Of a DNA stretch of 64,000 nucleotides, positions 57,880-64,000 are shown in pieces. Source of the DNA: Scalesia atractyloides. Its lineage: Eukaryota; Streptophyta; Magnoliopsida; Asterales; Asteraceae. The DNA lies in NCBI GenBank assembly GCA_947069175.1, contig CAMTDV010000003.1, positions 46,215,194 through 46,279,193 of the forward strand. The letters are read 5' to 3'. A program made the translations under genes and the position numbers. Below the pieces are notes generated by a model that saw only the letters and a list, made by a program, of their open reading frames with translations, was not told where the DNA came from and did no database searches. Every line of letters starts with the position of its first letter. Position 1 is the first letter of the stretch.

Positions 57880-58640
57880 GTACGAGCCACATATCTGTAT
57901 GGATCAACACAGACATTTTTTACAAGTTTGAAACAAACTATCATTCGTACGGATCACTACTTCGTACGGATGAATTAAGACTTAGAGACATTTTGTGTTT
58001 TACCAAACTTGCTTCGTACGAATTATTGCTTCGTACGAATCATCAGCACTTAAGATAATTTTTAAATTTTTAACATTTAGGCTTTTTTGCTTCGTATGAA
58101 TCAGTCCATTCGTATGAAGAAAAGGAATATGACTTTGTAAAATCTTGCTTCATACGAACGACTTCTTCGTATGAATGGTGAACCATTGCAATAACACCAA
58201 GTTTAATCTGAACCTAAAACATGTTGTTTTTAACAAATTGATAGTCGATTTATAGGTTATTAGGGCCGATATTAACGTTTTTAAGGTCAATTTTAAGTTT
58301 TACCGGTCCAATCTCCCTATATCTATGTTTCAAGTCCGTTTGGTTCAAATCTGGCATTATAACGGCTAGGATTGAGCAAAATTACCTTTCCCGTTGCAAG
58401 AGGTGTGCGGATCAACCTCCCCAATGTAATAGTACTCAAAAATTGTCAAGAAATATGAAGTTCAGAACGCATTCGCACAAAGTTCTCTCAGTTCGCACAA
58501 AGTTCGCACAGTACCATTAACTTTGATTCATGCGAAGTAACTGAGCTTTTATACTAGTGAGAGTTCGTTCGTATGAACTGATGGTTCGTGCGAATGAAAC
58601 AACAAACCTTGTTCATTCGAATTAGTGTGATTCATACGAA
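57880..58640. repeat. TTCGTACGAA-type palindrome array
   Basis: More than a dozen short palindromes built on TTCGTACGAA or TTCGTATGAA, dispersed at 20-60 base spacing. Similar motifs are in the LTR of the same element (53770-53850). Confidence 0.75.
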
Positions 58641-59865
58641 TCAGTTCTCAAACTTTTAAACTTTTTGATTATTTTATTTTTATACAATTTTTTTATCTAT
58701 TTAAAACCCACTCAGTTAACCAAGTATAAGTTAATGACCCTAGTTATCTGATTGCTTACCAAGTCCAAGTTAATGACCTTGGTTAACCATTTTTGACCAA
58801 AATAGATTTATTTTAAATTGTAGAGTTTCAAATTAATGAACTTTATTGACGTTCAAGAAATTTTTCGATTAAGATTAGCTCCAAACCCATGGTCTTTAGG
58901 TTCCTTTCAGCAAGATGTCACCATGACTTCAACTATCTGTGTTTACATCACAGGTAGACTAATAAAACTAAAAAAGCTAACAGAAAATCTTTTTGGGTTT
59001 TGGAATTTTACGAAAAGAAATAACAAGTAAAGATACATATTTTTGTGAGTTTTGTGTTTTAAGAAGATCATATCAAGTGTTTAACAAATCACCAGTACCG
59101 TTGATCTTGGTATACTCATTAAAGTTTTAACCAGATTTACCTAGATTTCCAATATTTTTATCCTCTTAAGTTCTTCTCGTTTCTCAATTGATTCAAGATA
59201 TCTTAGGTAATTTCAGGAACCAGAAATAACTGTGTGTCCCATCTCAGAATATACTCCCGTATCGAGATTCCCAGAATTTCATTTCACTGGTGAATATATC
59301 TTACTGATATCTGTAAATGGGTGAATTGCGAGACCTTGAGAGTTCAGGTTAGTACTACCGTACAGACAAAGAGATAAAGGCTCGTCTTTAGGTGGTGTTT
59401 CTTAAAGGAATCTTTTGAACTGCAGATGTCACAAAGGTTATGACATAATCATTTTTTTATGCAGCTCTATAGGCGAATTATGCGTAAAGTATTATACAAG
59501 TTCTAGGCCATTGCTTACGCAAAATCAAAAGAACTCAGATAATACCCCAGATATCGATTAAATATAAAGACGTAGTATCGCATAATTTGGCATTCTCTCA
59601 AACGAAAGTTTGGAGTACTAAGTCCATATATCCGAGAGATGTTAACCCACAAGTTATTCAGTTTTTCATTAGGTTTATATCTTGAAAACAATTTACTAAA
59701 TGAGTGAAGCCTATTGGCACATCTTTAGTAAGACCTGTTTAATTACTTGGTTAATCATTCCAATTCTTTAGCATACTGTGACTGTCATATTGATATAATA
59801 CGATCTCCCTTTTTCACAAAAAACTCTTTTTGACTTTTATAATGTTTTTGTATTTACCAAAAGTT

Positions 59866-59879
59866 CTCCCCCTAAAATA
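59866..59879 (-). other. Internal polypurine tract
   Basis: Minus strand TATTTTAGGGGGAG shortly after the RNase H end. Extra purine tracts after pol are a reported feature of Sireviruses. Confidence 0.5.
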
Positions 59880-59984
59880 AAAAACATATTTTTGGATTTT
59901 TAGAGTTTTTAAGACAGAATATACACAAAATTCATCAAACCGATCAGTTATCACGTCAAGTCGTCGTCATCCTCAAACTCAACC

Positions 59985-61435
59985 TTGTGTATATCCCCTG
60001 ATGTCAGATTTCTTAAACCATTCAATTTTAAAAGATTTTTTATTTTTAAATCATGTTCGATCAAAGGCTTTGGTATAAAAATCTGCTTTTTGGTCATCAG
60101 TGTGGATTTTTACAATTCTAACCAACTTTTTCTCGTAGCAATCACGGATAAAGTGGTGTCAAATCTCAATATGTTTGGTTTGAGAATGTTGACATGAGTT
60201 TTTCGTGATATCAATCGCAGCCTGGTTATCTACATATATTGGCGTATCAAGAAATTGCAGTCCGAAGTCTCTCATCTACTGTTGAATCCAGAGAATCTGG
60301 GCACAACAGCTGGATGCTGAAAAGTATTCAGCCTCACAGGTAGAGAGAGCGACCGCAGTCTGTTTCTTGCATTGCCAAGTTACCAAACGGGTTCCGAAGA
60401 ACTGGCAACCAGCCGTCGTAGATTTGGTGTTGAGTTTGTAGCAACCGAAATCAGAATCCGAGTAACCCGCAATATTGAAGTCGTCATGTCTAGGGTACCT
60501 CAAGTCGGTGCTTGGAAATCCCTTCAAATATCTCATAATACGTTTGACGGTGAGCAAGTGCGAAGCTCTTGGATTAGACTGATAACGGGCGCATAGGCAT
60601 GTTGGATACATGATATCTGGTTGAGAAGCAGTGAGATACATCAAGGATCCGATCATGGAGCGGTATAAAGTTTCATCAACTTTGACTCCAGTAAGATCTG
60701 GACAAATGCCGTGATTAGGAGCTAATGGGGCTTATGCTAGTTTAGCTCCTACCATATCGAATTTCTCCAATATGTCATGAACATACTTCGTCTGATGGAT
60801 AAAGATACCATCAGGCAACTGATAGACCTGAAGTGCTAAGAAGAACTTCATCTCCCCCATCGCGCTCATCTCAAATTTGCTTCATGACAGTCTTTACACA
60901 GCTTGTCATTTGTCGATCCAAAGAGAATATCATCCACATATATTTGTACGATAATCAAATGCCCAACCACTTCCTTTGTAAAAAGGGTAGAATCTACGGT
61001 TCCTCTGATAAAGCCGCTGTCTGCAATATGACTTGACAGTGTTTCGTACCAAGCTCTCGGGGCTTGATGAAGACCACATAAGGCTTTATTTAGAAGGTAG
61101 ATCTTGTCTTTGTGCATTGGATTGACGAACCCCGGTGGTTGGCCGACATGCACCTCCTTTTTAACTTTACCGTACAGGAAAGCATATTTTTCATCTAACT
61201 GGTACACCTTGAACCCTTTCCACGAGGCAAAGGCCAAGAATATGCGGGTTGCTTCAAGACGGGCGACCGGGGCATAGACTTCGGTGTAATCTATCCCTTC
61301 CTGCTGATGGAAACCCTGAACCACAAGTCGAGCTTTGTTGCGCACTACAATCCCTCTATCATCACGTTTGCACTTGAAGACCCATCTAGTGTTTATCCTT
61401 TTGTGATAATCGGGTAACAAGCTTCCAGACTCCAA
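59985..61435 (-). pseudogene. pol: Element E RT and RNase H
   Basis: RT 61435-60866 (RWVFKCKRDDRGIVVRNKAR, YVDDILFGS with the catalytic YVDD). Continues through PDGIFIHQTKYVHDILEKF with an in-frame stop (near 60735) to 60656-60276: SLMYLTASQPDI, GYSDSDFGCYKLN, CEAEYFSAS, then YVDNQAAIDITKN and KHIEIRHHFIRD after a stop at about 60276, ending near 59990. RNase H Asp/Glu residues are all visible. Stops break the frame. Confidence 0.85.
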
Positions 61436-61989
61436 GTTTCTGGAATTGAAGCAACTCTTCTTGCATCGTGTCCACCCAGCTTTCTTCCTTTAACGCGTCT
61501 TTCCAGCTTCATGGCTCAACCTGAGAAACAAAACAAGTATTAGAAAGTCTGGTTGGAAGTGGAGCAATACGAGTATTGAAACAGCTTAGATCCTTGTTGA
61601 TCTGATTGCGAGTTTGCACTCCTGATTGTAAGTTGCCTATAATATTCTCCGAAGGATGATATGAAAGCGTCCTCGGCATCACTTCATTCGGAACATCTAC
61701 TTGCGTTTGCAAATTTGTGATGACTTCATCCTAACCGCTACAGATGATGAAGCTTCATTCCTGAGATTTAACTGATCAACCTGTGTGTTCAAGAAGCTTT
61801 CAATCTGCTTAGATCCTTCATCGAAACTAGATCCACCATCCTTGAAAGCCAGTTCCCGATCAGAGTCAACATTTGGCTGTTGCTGGGCGGATGATTCGGC
61901 AGTGTTGACATTAGGTACAGGGATAGAGTCTTGAAGAGTAGTCTTGAAGGTTTCTGCTTTGGCGTCGTATATCTTTGACTATCAACATG
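61436..61989 (-). pseudogene. pol: Element E integrase to RT linker
   Basis: Low-complexity linker region with two frames (NVPNEV-type stretch 61712-61509; ESWVDTMQEELLQFQKL just before RT). Such linkers of poor conservation separate copia integrase from RT. Shifted and stopped. Confidence 0.55.
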
Positions 61990-63221
61990 CTACGTACGAA
62001 CAACCTGGTTCAGACTCGGCAAGAAGACACATTTCTGAGGAGTAACATAACCCACGAAGAATCCTTCCAAGGATTTGGCACCAAATTTACCAGCCGGGTC
62101 TAATACAGTACATGGTGATCCAAATTGCTCCAGAAATGCAAGGTTGGGCTTTCGCTGATTAAGTAACTCGAAGCACGTCTTGTTGTGAGGCTTAAATGTC
62201 AGCACACTATTCAAGGTATAACACGCTGACGCGACTGCTTCACTCCAGAAACTGCTTGGCAATTTTGAATCGGCGAGCATAGTTTTGGCAGTCTCAATCA
62301 GTGTGCGATTCTTTCGTTCAGCAACTCCATTTTGTTGTGGAGTATAAGGAGCACTAAGTTCACGAAGAATCCCCTTCTCATTGCAGAATTCGAGCATCCG
62401 CTTGTTCTTGAACTCTGTACCGTTGTCACTGCGGATTCTCTTGATTGGCAAGTGATATAGGTTTTCGAGTTTTCTGAAGAAAACCATTAGAGTTTCAAAT
62501 GTTTTGTCTTTTCTCTCCAGAAAGAAAACCCATGAGAATCTTGAATAATCATCTGTAACGACAAGACAATATAGATCACCAGAAATGGATTTGACGTTTA
62601 CTGCTCTGAAAAGATCCATATGTAGCCTCTCTAGTGGTAGCTTGATAGAATTCAGCAGCTTCCTTGGGTGAGATTTCTTGTGTTGCTTCCCCTTTTACAG
62701 CTTAAGCAAGCATCGGATAATTGAAAATTCTTCAAATTAACACCCTCCACTAGGTCGTTTTGCATAAGATAATTCATCTTTCGCAAATGAATGTGCCCCA
62801 TCTTTCTATGCCATAATATCGACTCTTTCTCGGTAGCTTTGGAAACGAAGCATTGAACTTTCTTCGATGTGGTTGATGCGACACTCATATCTAGAACATA
62901 TAAGTCATTTTCTCTTGGAGCATACATTAGAATCCATTCCTCCGGAATCTTGAAACCCGGTTTTAAGATCAAGCATTCTTTATCGTTGAAATGTGTCGTG
63001 AATTTCTTGTCACAAATCTGCGAAATACTGAGTAGATTATTCTCGAGTTCCGCGATGTAGTTCACTTTATCAAACGATACAACTCCGTTCATGAGAATTC
63101 CTTCACCGACAATCCTCCCTCCTTGCGTTCCCGCAAAACCTAAGTACCCTCCGCGGATAGCTTTAACGTCGTGTAACACTGCATGCATCCCTGTCATGTG
63201 CCTGGAGGCTCCACTATCCAT
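61990..63221 (-). pseudogene. pol: Element E protease end, integrase
   Basis: Aspartic protease motif MDSGASRHMTG at 63221, then the HHCC finger (HRKMGHIHLRKMNYL, CLSC) near 62830-62690, a stop/shift at about 62650, and the core (62619-61990): first Asp in HMDLFRAV, second in RSDNGTEFKN, Glu in NGVAERKNRT, and the conserved SFWSEAVASACYTLN. The motifs D, D, E are complete. Only one shift between finger and core is seen. Confidence 0.9.
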
Positions 63222-64000
63222 TATCTATTTAGACATTATCGATCGTGGGAGTCCCTGGACACAAACGAAAGAAACTATTTAAACAAAGAAACCCAAGCCA
63301 TCTTGGTCTTGGGTGGGTTCGGAATGTCGAATTTCGGACGTACTTTGTTTTTATCGTTCTTTTTAGGCTCAGTTTTGTTTCGAACAGAAGATTTTGGTTC
63401 AACCCTGGACGGTTTTACTTTTGCCTCCCATTTTTGCGTTTTCAGATTTGCCTTTTTAGCATAAAATTTAGGATCCATTTGGCGATGTTTAGTTGATGTT
63501 TCACCAATTTCAAATTTTGAATGACGTTGAATAATTGGTTTAACATTTTTGTAGGATTCATTTGTTCTTTTCAAGATTTGCTTTGGCGCAACCATAGGGG
63601 CCTTTTGTTTCTCTTCCCTGTTAAACTTTTTAGAATGAGAAACAGGTTTTTGAGATTCTTGTGAGCAATATCTTGCAATGTGCCTAACATTTTAACATTT
63701 GAAACATGTTCTACTGTGCTTTCGAACAGAAGATTCCAAAACTTGTTTCCTTTTCTCTTTTTCTTTCTTGAAATCATCATTCGATTGTGTTCCGATGATT
63801 TCTTTTTCCTTCTCTGTTGTTGTCCCAAAAACAAAGTTGATTTTCTGGGTAAAATTAAGTTTTTGCGACTTATTGTTCATTCGTGGCTTTTGAAAACCCA
63901 ACCCTGCCCTCTTATTTTCAGGATAATCTCTGTTTTTATGATAGTAGGGTCGGTTGTCACTTTTTGATTTAGAGTAGAAAGATGCATCATGTTTATCTAA
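63222..64000 (-). pseudogene. gag: Element E gag C-terminal part
   Basis: Zinc knuckle near 63725-63680 (TCFKC, then HIARYC; one TAA stop lies between), flanked by lysine-rich sequence (63595-63275 RTNESYKNVKPIIQRHSK). Frames break before the protease. The gag N-terminus lies beyond the window. Confidence 0.7.

Larger units (their letters stand above)
57816..59985 (-). other. Element E pol to envelope-like spacer
   Basis: No coding signal. The 57880-58640 part is dense in TTCGTACGAA-type palindromes (for example near 58012, 58027, 58150, 58565, 58620). An internal purine tract lies at 59866-59879. The rest is AT-rich with nothing recognisable. Confidence 0.6.
53575..64000 (-). mobile_element. 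Element E: Sirevirus-like Ty1/copia with envelope-like ORF, 5' end outside window
   Basis: Minus strand, read from right to left: gag tail, protease, integrase, RT, RNase H, spacer with internal purine tract, envelope-like ORF, PPT and LTR. Order integrase before RT and the envelope-like ORF after pol identify a Sirevirus-like copia. It interrupts the outer element at 53574. Confidence 0.85.

Noticed and set aside
58836..59030. 64-codon plus-strand ORF in element E spacer
   Set aside because: No homology seen, AT-rich, antisense to the element.

Overview
This window is repeat DNA from a large plant nuclear genome. It is almost entirely nested LTR retrotransposons, and I found no convincing host gene, rRNA gene or functional tRNA gene. 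The plant tRNA-iMet primer site (TGGTATCAGAGC), Ty3/gypsy chromovirus pol genes ending in a chromodomain, Sirevirus-like Ty1/copia elements with an extra 'envelope-like' ORF, and the style of the proteins all suggest a dicot. Asteraceae is my best guess, made by recall and not by a search.

Layout. The outermost layer is a decayed Sirevirus-like copia element on the + strand: an envelope-like tail (1-381), a purine tract and LTR (about 391-757), gag (830-3620), then an envelope-like ORF starting at 4657 with no recognisable pol between. That ORF is cut three times. Element A (6008-15187, minus strand, gypsy/chromovirus, TSD ACTAC) splits it first. Element B (15524 to about 53487, plus strand, gypsy/chromovirus, 3' LTR truncated) splits it next. 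Element E (53575 to the window end, minus strand, Sirevirus-like copia) splits it last. B carries further insertions: a minus-strand LTR in its 5' LTR (17988 to about 21875), a 2.5-kb tandem duplication of an LTR end plus primer site (21871-26917), element C inside gag (29074-38038, minus strand, TSD TTTGG), and element D inside integrase (40920-50866, plus strand).

Element C is the most unusual. It is a gag-only, non-autonomous LTR element with an open 435-codon gag and no pol. Its 3' region is an interleaved minisatellite, and its LTRs hold up to five tRNA-like modules with A-box and B-box matches. Its Gag, PPT-flanking palindrome and LTR ends resemble those of A and D, so an A/D-type pol is a plausible helper in trans (inference).

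Between primer site and gag, A and D each carry three stem-loops in the same order. Their stems differ between loops but stay paired, as expected of a selected RNA structure. All four gypsy elements (A-D) share a palindrome, AAATTTCG-NNN-CGAAATTT or a near match, just before the polypurine tract and largely outside coding sequence. B's gag is interrupted by a GT-AG segment (28551-28672) that restores the reading frame when removed, so it is probably an intron.

Nearly all coding regions carry stops or frameshifts; only C gag and parts of D and E pol stay open over long stretches. Coordinates of LTR ends with matching TSDs (A, C) are firm to the base. Those of the outer LTR, the solo LTR and the truncated B LTR are approximate.
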